Origin: Sphaerisporangium fuscum
GTDB lineage: Bacteria > Actinomycetota > Actinomycetes > Streptosporangiales > Streptosporangiaceae
Assembly: GCF_018531465.1 (NCBI RefSeq)
Contig: NZ_JAHDTF010000041.1
Coordinates: 1-64,000, forward strand
DNA: 64,000 bases
Direction of reading: 5' to 3'
The notes under the pieces are model-generated. The model searched no databases and was not told the DNA's origin. It saw only the letters and a program-made list of their open reading frames with translations. Both the position numbers and the translations under genes were made by a program. Of this stretch, positions 17,453 to 25,458 are shown piece by piece. How positions within the stretch are numbered: position 1 is the first letter of the stretch; each line of letters opens with the position of its first letter.

Positions 17453-17920
17453 GTGTCCCTCGCCTCCCGTACGCACCCCTCGTTTCCCGCCGACCCGCTC
17501 GCAGGAACTCCCCTGCGGACCGCGGAATGGATCATGCCTGCCGATCTCGAGAGCGTGAAGACGGCGCGGTCCCTCGTACGGCAGGAGTTGTGCCTGTGGG
17601 GCACCGCGACGCTGGCCGACGACTGCTCCCTGATCGTCAGCGAACTCGTCACCAACGCCATCCGGCACGGCGGCACCGCCTTCTCGCTGCGGCTGGGCAG
17701 CGACGGAGGCTGGGTGTACGGCGAGGTCTTCGACGCGGGTGACGGGCTGCCGTGCGAGACGAGCGGTGACCTCGGCGCCACCGACGGGCGAGGCCTGCTG
17801 ATCGTCGCCGCGCTGGCGGACGACTGGGGCGTCCTGCCGGCCGAGGACGGCGGCAAGACGGTGTGGTTCGTGGCGGGGCTGGGCGGCGAGGGGCCGACCC
17901 CGCGGCTCGGGGGTCCGTGA
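17453..17920 (+). CDS. RsbW-like ATP-binding protein (anti-sigma factor type)
   Basis: A 155-residue protein with a GHKL/HATPase_c fold. The N-box appears as LIVSELVTNAIRHGG and the G-box region as FDAGDGLP and DGRGLLIVAALADDWG. Actinobacteria have many such stand-alone serine-kinase or anti-sigma proteins that control sigma factors or anti-anti-sigma partners. I chose GTG 17453 because AAGGAGG precedes it at 6-base spacing. The longer open frame would place the CebR-type operator inside the coding region. A neighbouring partner gene is absent. The CebR-type operator in front suggests sugar-dependent control, an unusual link between cello-oligosaccharide sensing and a regulatory ATPase. Confidence 0.85.
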   Translation: MSLASRTHPSFPADPLAGTPLRTAEWIMPADLESVKTARSLVRQELCLWGTATLADDCSLIVSELVTNAIRHGGTAFSLRLGSDGGWVYGEVFDAGDGLPCETSGDLGATDGRGLLIVAALADDWGVLPAEDGGKTVWFVAGLGGEGPTPRLGGP

Positions 17921-17962
17921 GGTTTCGCCGGGACGCGACCGGGCGGTGCGCGCCTCGGCGAC

Positions 17963-18038
17963 CCGGTACGGCCCGTGCCTCCGAAGGGCCGCCGCCCGCC
18001 AGCGCGGGCGGACGGCGGCCCGGCGCGGGCCGTACCGG
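17963..18038. terminator. large bipartite hairpin between convergent genes
   Basis: Outer arms CCGGTACGGCCCG (17963-17975) and CGGGCCGTACCGG (18026-18038) pair over 13 bases. Inside them GGGCCGCC and GCCCGC (17986-17999) pair with GCGGGC (18004-18009) and GGCGGCCC (18014-18021). It lies between the convergent ATPase and acyl-CoA dehydrogenase genes and probably ends both transcripts. Confidence 0.6.
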
Positions 18039-18091
18039 TACCACCGCACCACGGACGGCGAGCGGGGTGCGCGGCCGAGTCGTGGCGGCGG

Positions 18092-19255
18092 TCAGCGGAA
18101 GGCGTCCAGGCCGGTGACGGCGCGGCCCAGGGTGAGGGCGTGGACCTCCTCGGTGCCCTCGTACGTCGCGACGGTCTCGAGGTTCACCATGTGACGCATC
18201 ACCGGGTACTCCAGCGTGATCCCGTTGGCCCCGTGGATGCTCCGCGCGATCGCGGCCACCCGCTGGGCCGCCTGCACGTTGGCCAGCTTGCCGAAGCTGA
18301 CGTGCGAATGGTGGAGCAGGCCGTCGTCCTTGAGCCGCCCGATCTTCAGAGCCGTCATCATGGCGTGGTTGACGTCGACGAGCATGTCGGCGATCTTGCG
18401 CTGGGTCAGCTGGAACCCCGCGATCGGCCGGTCGAACTGCACCCGGTGCTTGGCGTAGTCGATCGAGGCCATCAGACAGGTCCGCGCGGCTCCGGCGACG
18501 CCCCACACGATGCCGTACCGCGCCTCCGAGAGACAGGACAGCGGGGCCTTGAGCCCTTCGGCGCCCGGCAGGAGCGCGTCGGCGGGCAGTCGCACGCCGT
18601 CCAGGACCAGCTCCGAGGTGATCGAGGCGCGCAGTGACAGCTTCTTGTGGATCACGTTGGCGCTGAAACCGGGGGTCGAGGTGGGAACGAGGAAACCGCG
18701 GATGCCCTCGTCCGTCGCCGCCCACACGATCGCGACGTCCGCCACCGACCCGTTGGTGATCCACATCTTGGTGCCGTCGAGCACCCAGTCGCTCCCGTCG
18801 CGGCGGGCCCGGGTGCGCATCGAACCGGGGTCGCTTCCGGAGTCGGGCTCGGTCAGGCCGAAGCAGCCGATCATCTCGCCGGTGGCCATGCGCGGCAGCC
18901 ACTCGTCCTTCTGCTCCTGCGATCCGAACCGGTGGACGGCGGTCATGGCGAGCGACCCCTGTACCGAGACGAAGCTGCGCAGGCCGCTGTCCACCGCTTC
19001 CAGCTCGCGGCAGGCCAGGCCGTAGCTCACGGCGTTGGTGCCGGCGCAGCCGTACCCGGTCAGGTGCATGCCGAAGACGCCGAGCTTGCCGAGCCCCCGG
19101 GCGAGGCTCCGCGGGTCGGGAATGGTCCCGGCGTCGAACCAGTCGGCGACGTGGGGGAGTAGCTCGGCGCTCGAGTAGTCGCGCACGGCGTCGCGGATCG
19201 CCCGCTCCTCGTCTGAGAGGTCGCGGTCCACGTCGAGGAAGTCATGAGGGTTCAT
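18092..19255 (-). CDS. acyl-CoA dehydrogenase, glutaryl-CoA dehydrogenase-like
   Basis: A 387-residue FAD flavoenzyme with the full acyl-CoA dehydrogenase fold: an amino-terminal helical domain, a middle beta domain with GCFGLTEPDSGSDPGSM, and a carboxy-terminal helical domain. The catalytic base is E366 in the TYEGTEEVH motif. Segments such as FGMHLTGYGCAG, SLRASITSELVLD and the ending TGLDAF match glutaryl-CoA dehydrogenases, which oxidise and decarboxylate glutaryl-CoA to crotonyl-CoA in lysine and tryptophan breakdown. Substrate assignment is from pattern only. It is monocistronic and convergent with the RsbW-like gene. Confidence 0.88.
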   Translation of the reverse strand: MNPHDFLDVDRDLSDEERAIRDAVRDYSSAELLPHVADWFDAGTIPDPRSLARGLGKLGVFGMHLTGYGCAGTNAVSYGLACRELEAVDSGLRSFVSVQGSLAMTAVHRFGSQEQKDEWLPRMATGEMIGCFGLTEPDSGSDPGSMRTRARRDGSDWVLDGTKMWITNGSVADVAIVWAATDEGIRGFLVPTSTPGFSANVIHKKLSLRASITSELVLDGVRLPADALLPGAEGLKAPLSCLSEARYGIVWGVAGAARTCLMASIDYAKHRVQFDRPIAGFQLTQRKIADMLVDVNHAMMTALKIGRLKDDGLLHHSHVSFGKLANVQAAQRVAAIARSIHGANGITLEYPVMRHMVNLETVATYEGTEEVHALTLGRAVTGLDAFR

Positions 19256-19381
19256 GCGCAGTCACCGTCAAAGATCGCGGAGGTGCTCGTTGATGCCGCT
19301 CCTGTTACCCAGCACCCAATCACAGGGCCCGCCGCCGCCACAGACCGAGGGGACGACCGGCGTGTCCGCGGGGCCCGCGGC

Positions 19382-20221
19382 TCAGGGCAGCATCTCGCGG
19401 GCGAGCGCCTCGATGCGGTCGCGCCAGGCGGCGAGCGCGGGGGCCGGGTCGGTCAGGCCGGTCTCGGTGAGGACGAGCCGGGCGCCGTGCCCCGTGCCCC
19501 GTGACAGCTCCCAGCGGACCCGGCCGCCGGCCCGCGCGTACTCCAGGACGGCGGGCGGCCGGAGTGCGGTCACGGCGCCCGTGCCGCCGAACCCGTCCGG
19601 CGCGGGGGCGCCCGCGGTGGCCGTGGCACCGCCCAGCCTGGCCCAGACCTTCTCGACGGGCTCGGTGAGCTGCCGCTCGAACCGCACCCGCCACCCTTCC
19701 CCGTCCCGCTCGGCGGAGCCCTCCGCCAGCGCGAAGGCCTCGACGTACGCCTGGTGCAGGTGCGGGAAGCCGCCTTCGGGCCACTGGACGGGCTCCCCGG
19801 CCAGGACGGACTCCATCGCGTTCAGGCAGACCTCCCAGCCCGAGGCGTAGCTGGCCGCGGCCGGGCGGTCGTGGAAGACGTGCGTGAACGTCAGCAGGCA
19901 GCCGCCGCCCTCCGGGCGGAGTTCGAAGCGCAGGAGGGTGTCGCTCTCGCGCGGCATCGCCGCCGGGGCGTACTGGACGAACGCGAAGACCTTCGGCGGG
20001 TCGAGTTCGGCGACGACGCCGTCCAGGACGGTGCCGTGCCCGTCGTCGAACGTCACCTTCCCGCCGACCTGGAGGTCCAGCTCGGTGACCTGGAAGGGGA
20101 ACCACCGGCCGAGCTGGGCGGGCTCGGTGACGGCGCGCCACACCTTCTCGGGGGCGTGCCTCAGCCGGCGTTCCATGCGCAGGACGGCCCGGCCGTTCTC
20201 CATGGTCAGGCTCTCGTTCAT
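19382..20221 (-). CDS. tandem SRPBCC/AHSA1 domain protein
   Basis: A 279-residue protein with two START-like AHSA1 (activator of Hsp90 ATPase homologue) domains. The first (about residues 12-145) begins ERRLRHAPEKVWRAVTEPAQLGRWFPF. The second (about 165-279) begins VRFERQLTEPVEKVWARL. These cup-shaped domains bind hydrophobic ligands, and the pairing with ArsR is widespread but functionally obscure. The ATG at 20221 overlaps the ArsR stop in an ATGA, so both are made together. A longer frame upstream is the ArsR gene read in another phase. Confidence 0.87.
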   Translation of the reverse strand: MNESLTMENGRAVLRMERRLRHAPEKVWRAVTEPAQLGRWFPFQVTELDLQVGGKVTFDDGHGTVLDGVVAELDPPKVFAFVQYAPAAMPRESDTLLRFELRPEGGGCLLTFTHVFHDRPAAASYASGWEVCLNAMESVLAGEPVQWPEGGFPHLHQAYVEAFALAEGSAERDGEGWRVRFERQLTEPVEKVWARLGGATATAGAPAPDGFGGTGAVTALRPPAVLEYARAGGRVRWELSRGTGHGARLVLTETGLTDPAPALAAWRDRIEALAREMLP

Positions 20222-20550
20222 GATGCTGGCTCCTCTTCGTGCTCGTCGGGCACCGCGTCCAGGTGCCGTTCCAGGGCGTCCAGGCTCTGGCTCCACAGCC
20301 GCCGGTACGGCGCGAGCCACTCGTCGATCTCGGCGAGCGGCCCGGGGCACAGCTCGTACCACCGGCGCTGCGCCTCGCTGCGCACGCGGACCAGGCCGGC
20401 CTCCCGCAGCACCCGCAGGTGCTTCGATGTGCCGGGCTGCGTCAGGCCCAGGCGCTCGGTGAGTTCACCGACCGGGCGTGGACGTTCCAGCAGCAGATCG
20501 AGGATCCGCCTGCGGGTGGGCTCGGCCAACACGTCGAATGTCACGGACAC
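20218..20550 (-). CDS. ArsR-family transcriptional regulator
   Basis: A 110-residue ArsR/SmtB-type winged helix protein. The recognition helix area reads VGELTERLGLTQPGTSKHLRVLREAGLVRVR, and the amino terminus FDVLAEPTRRRILDLLL is typical of the non-metal, SRPBCC-linked subfamily. No Cys-x-Cys metal site is present. Its start is GTG. The AT-rich stretch just upstream (ATATACCTGGCTGGCTATAT near 20557-20576) is a probable self-operator. It is translationally coupled to the SRPBCC gene. Confidence 0.92.
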   Translation of the reverse strand: MSVTFDVLAEPTRRRILDLLLERPRPVGELTERLGLTQPGTSKHLRVLREAGLVRVRSEAQRRWYELCPGPLAEIDEWLAPYRRLWSQSLDALERHLDAVPDEHEEEPAS

Positions 20551-20632
20551 GCTGCGAATATACCTGGCTGGCTATATGCCTGCAAGGTTATGTAAGTGCC
20601 ATCTGCCGGGCCGGGAGGTCGGTACACGCCTC

Positions 20633-20653
20633 GTACTACTCGTCACGTAGTAC
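20633..20653. promoter_or_regulatory. PadR-type operator
   Basis: GTACTAC (20633-20639) and GTAGTAC (20647-20653) are perfect inverted arms with a 7-base spacer. The right arm overlaps a TACAGT -10-like hexamer about 15-20 bases ahead of the PadR start codons. Autorepression is likely. Confidence 0.7.
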
Positions 20654-20669
20654 AGTCGGAGGTGAGGCC

Positions 20670-20987
20670 TTGAGCGGAGGAAGCGGGTTGCAAGCCAACG
20701 ATTCTCAGACGCTGGTGCTCTGCGTGCTGGCCAACGGGCCGATGCACGGATACGCGATCAACGCGGCCATCGAGGAGCTGACCGGGGAGCGCCTCGGGCC
20801 CGGGAGCCTGTATGGCGCCCTGGCCCGGCTGGAGGCGAAGGAGCTGATCGAGTCCCTCGGCGAACAGGGGCGCCAGCGTCCCGTGCGCCTGACCCCCAAG
20901 GGCCGCCAGGTGCTCGAACAGGAGCTGCGCTCGATGGCCAGGGTCGCGGAGGCCGGCCTCAGGAACCTGGGGGTGACCCCCGCGTGA
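20670..20987 (+). CDS. PadR-family transcriptional regulator
   Basis: A regulator of about 105 residues with a PadR winged helix (QTLVLCVLANGPMHGYAINAAIEELTGERLGPGSLYGALARLEAKELIE) and a short carboxy-terminal helix. Two TTG start codons each have a good GGAGG. These are 20670, used here, and 20688, which gives a protein six residues shorter. The stop overlaps the next gene's GTG in GTGA, coupling it to a membrane protein. PadR proteins paired with small membrane proteins are common in actinobacteria, and the ligand is unknown. Confidence 0.9.
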   Translation: MSGGSGLQANDSQTLVLCVLANGPMHGYAINAAIEELTGERLGPGSLYGALARLEAKELIESLGEQGRQRPVRLTPKGRQVLEQELRSMARVAEAGLRNLGVTPA

Positions 20988-21760
20988 CGCTCAGCCGTGC
21001 CCTCGTCAGGCTGTACCCCGAGGCGTTCCGCGACCGCTGGGGCGCCGCGCTGGAGTGCGAGGCGCGCGAGGCGGGCTGGAAGTCGTGGCCGAACCTCGCC
21101 CTCGGCATCGCCGACATGTGGCTGCACCCCGCGGTGTGGCCGGCCCGCTCCCGTGCCCAGCGGCACGGACGGGCGGCGGTGATGGCGATCACGGTCACCG
21201 CCGCCTGCTGGCTTCTCACCCACGCGGCCGCCGAGCTGGACGGCCCCTCGGGCATCGCCCGTGGCCGGGCCGTCAACGCGTGCGTCGCCACGATGCTCCT
21301 CGGGCTGGCGCTCGTGGCGCCCCGTCCCCGCCTGACCGCCGAGGCCGTGATCGCACTGGGGCGCCGGGCGGCCCGCCTGCTGGCCGTTCCCATGTGTCTC
21401 GGCGCGCTGGTGGTGGCCGCCGCGCACGTCGGCGGCCTGGCCTCCGCGGGATCACCGCTACGGGCCGCGCTGCTGATCTGCTGGTGGCTCGCCCTGCCTC
21501 TGGCCGCGTTCCAGACCTGCCGCGTCGTCGCCGGGCTCGGTGCGGACGTCGCGGTGCCCCCGCCACCACGACGTCTGCGCGCCGGCGTCCGCACCCTGGC
21601 CGCCGCGGGCGCGACGGCGGGTGCCCTGCTGCTCACCTGGTCGGTGAGCGGCGGTCATCCGCACCCGCTGTCCGCCACGGCCGGAGCGGGCCTGCTCCTG
21701 CTGAGCGCCGCGTTCGCGACGACGCTTCGCGACCTGCGGGAGCTGAGACCGGACGACTGA
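20984..21760 (+). CDS. PadR-linked integral membrane protein
   Basis: A 258-residue membrane protein with about six hydrophobic segments. A soluble amino-terminal 50 residues (LYPEAFRDRWGAALECEAREAG) resemble the permease-prefix region of PadR-associated membrane proteins. No transport or catalytic motif can be named. GTG 20984 overlaps the PadR stop by four bases, so the two are co-translated and probably function together in envelope-stress sensing (inference). Confidence 0.75.
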   Translation: MTLSRALVRLYPEAFRDRWGAALECEAREAGWKSWPNLALGIADMWLHPAVWPARSRAQRHGRAAVMAITVTAACWLLTHAAAELDGPSGIARGRAVNACVATMLLGLALVAPRPRLTAEAVIALGRRAARLLAVPMCLGALVVAAAHVGGLASAGSPLRAALLICWWLALPLAAFQTCRVVAGLGADVAVPPPPRRLRAGVRTLAAAGATAGALLLTWSVSGGHPHPLSATAGAGLLLLSAAFATTLRDLRELRPDD

Positions 21761-21855
21761 ACCGGCCCGACCGGCCCCGCGCGTGCCCGCCCGGGCCGTA
21801 CAGTCGTCGGCACGTGGCCCCCGCCGGCCATGCCCGTGTCCCCTGGAAGGTGGAG

Positions 21856-22626
21856 ATGACCGACCTGCTTCACGCCCTCTACGCCCGCCGCCTCCGCCGG
21901 CAGGTGACGGCGGGTCCGCTGCCGCAACACGTCGGGCTGATCGTCGACGGCAACCGCCGGTGGGCCCGGCAGAAGGGCATGGCCAACCCGAGCCTGGGCC
22001 ACAAGTACGGCGCCGAGCACATCGACCACGTGCTGTCCTGGTGCGAGGGCCTGGGGATCAAGCACATCACGGTCTTCCTCTGCTCCACCGAGAACCTCCA
22101 GCGGCGCGGGGACGCCGAGGTGGCCTTCCTGATGCAGATGATCGAGCAGATGGCGGCCGACCGGCTGTGCGGGCCCGCGCCCCGCTGGCAGGTGCACATC
22201 GCCGGGATGCTCGACATGCTGCCCGACACCACGGCCCGGGCACTGAAGAAGGCCGTCGAGGAGACCCGCGACTGCGTGACCGGCAACCATCTCACCCTGG
22301 CCATCGGTTACGGGGGCCGCCAGGAGGTCATCGAGGCGTTCCGCGAGCTGCTGTACGAACGCGCCGAGGCCGGTGAGACGCTCACCGACCTGGCGGCGAG
22401 CCTGACCGTGGAGGACGTCGCCCGTCACCTGTACACCGCCGGCCGCCCCGACCCGGACCTGGTGATCCGCACCAGCGGTGAGCAGCGGATGTCCAACTTC
22501 CTGCTGTGGCAGAGCGCCTACTCCGAGCTGTACTTCTGCGAGGCCTACTGGCCGGCGTTCCGCGAGATCGACTTCCTCCGCGCCCTGCGCAGCTTCGCCG
22601 CCCGGCAACGCCGCTACGGCGCCTGA
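21856..22626 (+). CDS. uppS: isoprenyl (cis-prenyl) transferase, UppS family
   Basis: A 256-residue cis-prenyltransferase that condenses isopentenyl diphosphate units into polyprenyl carriers. Family features are HVGLIVDGNRRWARQKG with the metal-binding Asp at residue 31, HKYGAEH, STENLQRR, and the terminal VIRTSGEQRMSNFLLWQSAYSELYF. The usual MDGNGRWA reads VDGNRRWA here, as in a secondary actinobacterial UppS paralogue, so it may make shorter or specialised chains. ATG 21856 follows a GGTGGAG ribosome site. It is monocistronic. Confidence 0.92.
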   Translation: MTDLLHALYARRLRRQVTAGPLPQHVGLIVDGNRRWARQKGMANPSLGHKYGAEHIDHVLSWCEGLGIKHITVFLCSTENLQRRGDAEVAFLMQMIEQMAADRLCGPAPRWQVHIAGMLDMLPDTTARALKKAVEETRDCVTGNHLTLAIGYGGRQEVIEAFRELLYERAEAGETLTDLAASLTVEDVARHLYTAGRPDPDLVIRTSGEQRMSNFLLWQSAYSELYFCEAYWPAFREIDFLRALRSFAARQRRYGA

Positions 22627-22658
22627 ACCGAAGCCTTCGGGCCCGGCTCGGGCTCCGG

Positions 22659-23054
22659 TCAGCGGACGAAGGTCGTCTTGGCCCCGCAGCGCGCGAACTT
22701 GACCTTGTAGGGCTTGCTCACGCACGCCCAGAGCTCGACCTTGCCGTGCGAGAAGTTCTTCGTCTTCTGCTCGAAGCAGTCCTGGTTCTTGTAGTAGTTC
22801 GCGTACTGGTAGGTGTGGCCGCCGTAGCGGACCTTCGCCATCGCGTACCGGTGGTCGGTGCTGCGGTCGCAGATGATGATCGTGTTCTTGTCGGTGAGCT
22901 CGGCCTCCGCCAGCGCGTCGCCGTGGGAGTCGGTGATGGCCGCCCAGGGGTGGATCGCGTGCGCGGCGGCGGCCGAAGCGGCGGTCCCGGCTCCCACCGT
23001 CGCGAACGCGACCCCGGCGACGGCGGCTGCGGCGACAAGCATCTTCCTCATCAT
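22659..23054 (-). CDS. small secreted four-cysteine protein
   Basis: A 131-residue protein. The first 29 residues or so form a Sec signal peptide (MMRKMLVAAAAVAGVAFATVGAGTAASAAA). The mature part of about 100 residues has four cysteines (IICDRS, DCFEQ, WACVS, ARCGAK), suggesting two disulfides outside the cell. It is rich in Tyr and Lys. I do not recognise a family. AGGGG lies five bases before the chosen ATG. It sits downstream of secA2 on the same strand after about 100 bases, which may be coincidence. Confidence 0.75.
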   Translation of the reverse strand: MMRKMLVAAAAVAGVAFATVGAGTAASAAAAHAIHPWAAITDSHGDALAEAELTDKNTIIICDRSTDHRYAMAKVRYGGHTYQYANYYKNQDCFEQKTKNFSHGKVELWACVSKPYKVKFARCGAKTTFVR

Positions 23055-23151
23055 TGGTTCCCCTTCTCGTTGCGACTTCGATGGATTGGACACCGGAAGT
23101 CGCCGAGAAGTTCGGACCTGTTCGCCGCTGATCTTCCTCTACGGGCGGTGC

Positions 23152-25407
23152 TCAGCCGAGTTCCTGACGGCGCCTGCCTTTCGGGGTGAGGCTCTTCAGG
23201 GCGCGGGTGAAGGCGTCGCCGAACGGGTTCTCCTGCACCAGGTACGTCCAGGTGGCGCTCGGGCGCTTGAGGTCGCCGTCCGACGGGGTGAGGCCGTCGG
23301 CGGTGATCGTGGCGTTCTCGAACGTCTCGACCGACCGGCTTTCGACGTCCTCCAGCAGCTTGCGGTAGGCGGCGACGCCCTCGCGGTGGAACTCGTCGAG
23401 GGGGGCGAGCTTGTGCCCGAGCGCGCGCAGGTGGATGCCCTCGCGGACGTCGGACATGAAGCCGAGGTACTCGGTCCAGCCGCGGTCGAGGTGGAACAGG
23501 ACGATCTGCCGCGCCGCCTCCTTCAGCACGCTCTCGTCCACCTGCTCGCCCAGCTCGCTCCACCGCTCGGGGCAGGCGCGGGCGAGGGCGTCGGCGGCGG
23601 CGTCACCGTGCAGCACCCTGTCGCGCTGCTGGAGGACCTCGGCCCGCTGCAGTTCGAGCAGCCGGGTGTAACGCCAGGTGTTGCGGTGGATCTCCAGGTT
23701 GGAGCCCTCGGCGACCCGCTGCGCGTGCCCGACGACGTACGCCGCGCGCTTGTGCCGGACCACGCCGTCGTCGTCGGCCTTCGGCAGGGCCTCGTCCGGG
23801 GCGTAGTGGGTGATCAGAGCGTCTTCGAGGCTCACCAGGAACACCGAGCCGCCGGGGTCGCCCTGGCGGCCCGCGCGGCCTCTGAGCTGGTCGTCCAGGC
23901 GGCTGCTCGCGTGCCTGCCCGAGCCGATGACGTACAGGCCGCCGAGCTCGGCCACGCCCTCACCGAGGCGGATGTCGGTGCCCCGCCCGGCCATCTGGGT
24001 GGACACGGTGATCGTGCCCCGCACCCCGGCCCCGGCGATGATCGCGGCCTCCTCGGCGTCGTTCTTGGCGTTGAGCACGGCGCACTCGAGGCCCTCGGCG
24101 CGCAGGTCGTCCGCCAGGCGTTCGGACTCCGAGACGTCGAGCGTGCCGATGAGGATCGGGCGGCCGGTGGCGTGCACGCGGACGATCTCCTCGACCAGCG
24201 CCCGCTCCTTGGCCGGGACCGTGTCGTACACGCGGTCGGGCTCGTCGACCCGGATACACGGCTGGTTCGAGGGGATGACGGCGACCTTCAGCCCGTAGAA
24301 CTCCCGGAGCTGCTCCTCGACCGCCACCGCCGTACCCGTCATGCCGCAAATTTCGGGATAACGGCGGATGAGGCCCTGCACGGTGATCGAGTCGAGGACC
24401 TCCCCGGTCTGGCTCGCCGGCAGCGCCTCCTTGGCCTCCACGGCGGCCTGAAGGCCGTCCGGCCAGCGCTGGAGGGTCGCGACCCGGCCGCGCGACTGGT
24501 TGACCAGCTGGATCCGGCCGTCGCGGACCAGATAGTCGACGTCGCGCGTGAGCAGCGCGTGGGCGTGCAGGGCGAGGTTCACCCGGGTGAGCACCTCGGG
24601 GCTCTCGTACAGGTTGATGCCGCCCAGGGCCTTCTCGACGGCGTCGGTGCCCTTCGTGGTGAGGAAGACGTTGCGACCCTGGTCGTCGAGCTCGTAGTGG
24701 TACCCGCGGGACAGCCGCCGTACGAGGTCGGCGGCCTCGGGCGCGTGGACGCCCGGGTCGGCCGCGCCGGCGAGCACCAGCGGGACGCGGGCCTCGTCCA
24801 CCAGGACCGAGTCGGCCTCGTCGATCAGCGCGACGGAGGGCTCGGGGACGATGACGTCGCCGGGGGAGGTGGCCATGCGGTCACGCAGCAGGTCGAAGCC
24901 GATCTCGCTGACCGAGGCGTACAGGACGTTCCTGCCGTACGCCTCCCGGCGCTCCTCCGGGGTGGAGGACTGGCTGATCCAGCCGACCGAGACGCCGAGG
25001 GCCTCGTAGAGCGGGCCCATCCACTCGGCGTCGCGCCGCGCGAGGTAGTCGTTGACCGAGATGACGTGCACGCGCTTGCCGCGCAGCACGTGCCCGGCGG
25101 CGGCGATGGCGCCCGACAGGGTCTTGCCCTCACCGGTGGCCATCTCGGCGACGTTCCCCGACAGCAGGGCGAGCGCGCCGACGAGCTGGACGTCGAACGG
25201 GCGCATGTCGAGCGTGCGCCGCGCGGCCTCGCGGGCGATCGCGCAGAACCCGGCGAGGTCGTCCAGGGACGGCCGGGGAAGCTCGTCGAGCGCCTTCAGG
25301 CGCTCCTCATGGCCGGCCGCCTGGGTGGCCACGCGTTGAAAAGGGGCAATGTTCACGCTTCCTGGGCGATCCAGGAGGTTTTTGATGAATCGCGATATCG
25401 AGGCCAC
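23152..25407 (-). CDS. secA2: accessory Sec translocase ATPase SecA2
   Basis: A 751-residue SecA-family motor, shorter than housekeeping SecA (about 900) and lacking its carboxy-terminal zinc-binding tail. Walker A is EMATGEGKT, the DEAD-like box IDEADSVLVDEAR, and the second motor domain carries STQMAGRGTDIRL and RGRAGRQGDPG. SecA2 proteins export a subset of proteins, sometimes independently of a second SecY. The start is GTG 25407 with GGAGGGG four bases upstream. No secY2 or glycosylation genes lie nearby, so it would use the main SecYEG channel. Confidence 0.93.
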   Translation of the reverse strand: MASISRFIKNLLDRPGSVNIAPFQRVATQAAGHEERLKALDELPRPSLDDLAGFCAIAREAARRTLDMRPFDVQLVGALALLSGNVAEMATGEGKTLSGAIAAAGHVLRGKRVHVISVNDYLARRDAEWMGPLYEALGVSVGWISQSSTPEERREAYGRNVLYASVSEIGFDLLRDRMATSPGDVIVPEPSVALIDEADSVLVDEARVPLVLAGAADPGVHAPEAADLVRRLSRGYHYELDDQGRNVFLTTKGTDAVEKALGGINLYESPEVLTRVNLALHAHALLTRDVDYLVRDGRIQLVNQSRGRVATLQRWPDGLQAAVEAKEALPASQTGEVLDSITVQGLIRRYPEICGMTGTAVAVEEQLREFYGLKVAVIPSNQPCIRVDEPDRVYDTVPAKERALVEEIVRVHATGRPILIGTLDVSESERLADDLRAEGLECAVLNAKNDAEEAAIIAGAGVRGTITVSTQMAGRGTDIRLGEGVAELGGLYVIGSGRHASSRLDDQLRGRAGRQGDPGGSVFLVSLEDALITHYAPDEALPKADDDGVVRHKRAAYVVGHAQRVAEGSNLEIHRNTWRYTRLLELQRAEVLQQRDRVLHGDAAADALARACPERWSELGEQVDESVLKEAARQIVLFHLDRGWTEYLGFMSDVREGIHLRALGHKLAPLDEFHREGVAAYRKLLEDVESRSVETFENATITADGLTPSDGDLKRPSATWTYLVQENPFGDAFTRALKSLTPKGRRRQELG

Positions 25408-25458
25408 GTCCCCTCCAACGCCTCCTACTGTAACGGCGTTCCCGCCACCTAGATCGTC

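Noticed and set aside
22858..25452. 864-codon plus-strand frame opposite secA2
   Set aside because: It is antisense to secA2, with the low-complexity Arg/Gly/Val composition of a shadow frame in GC-rich DNA.
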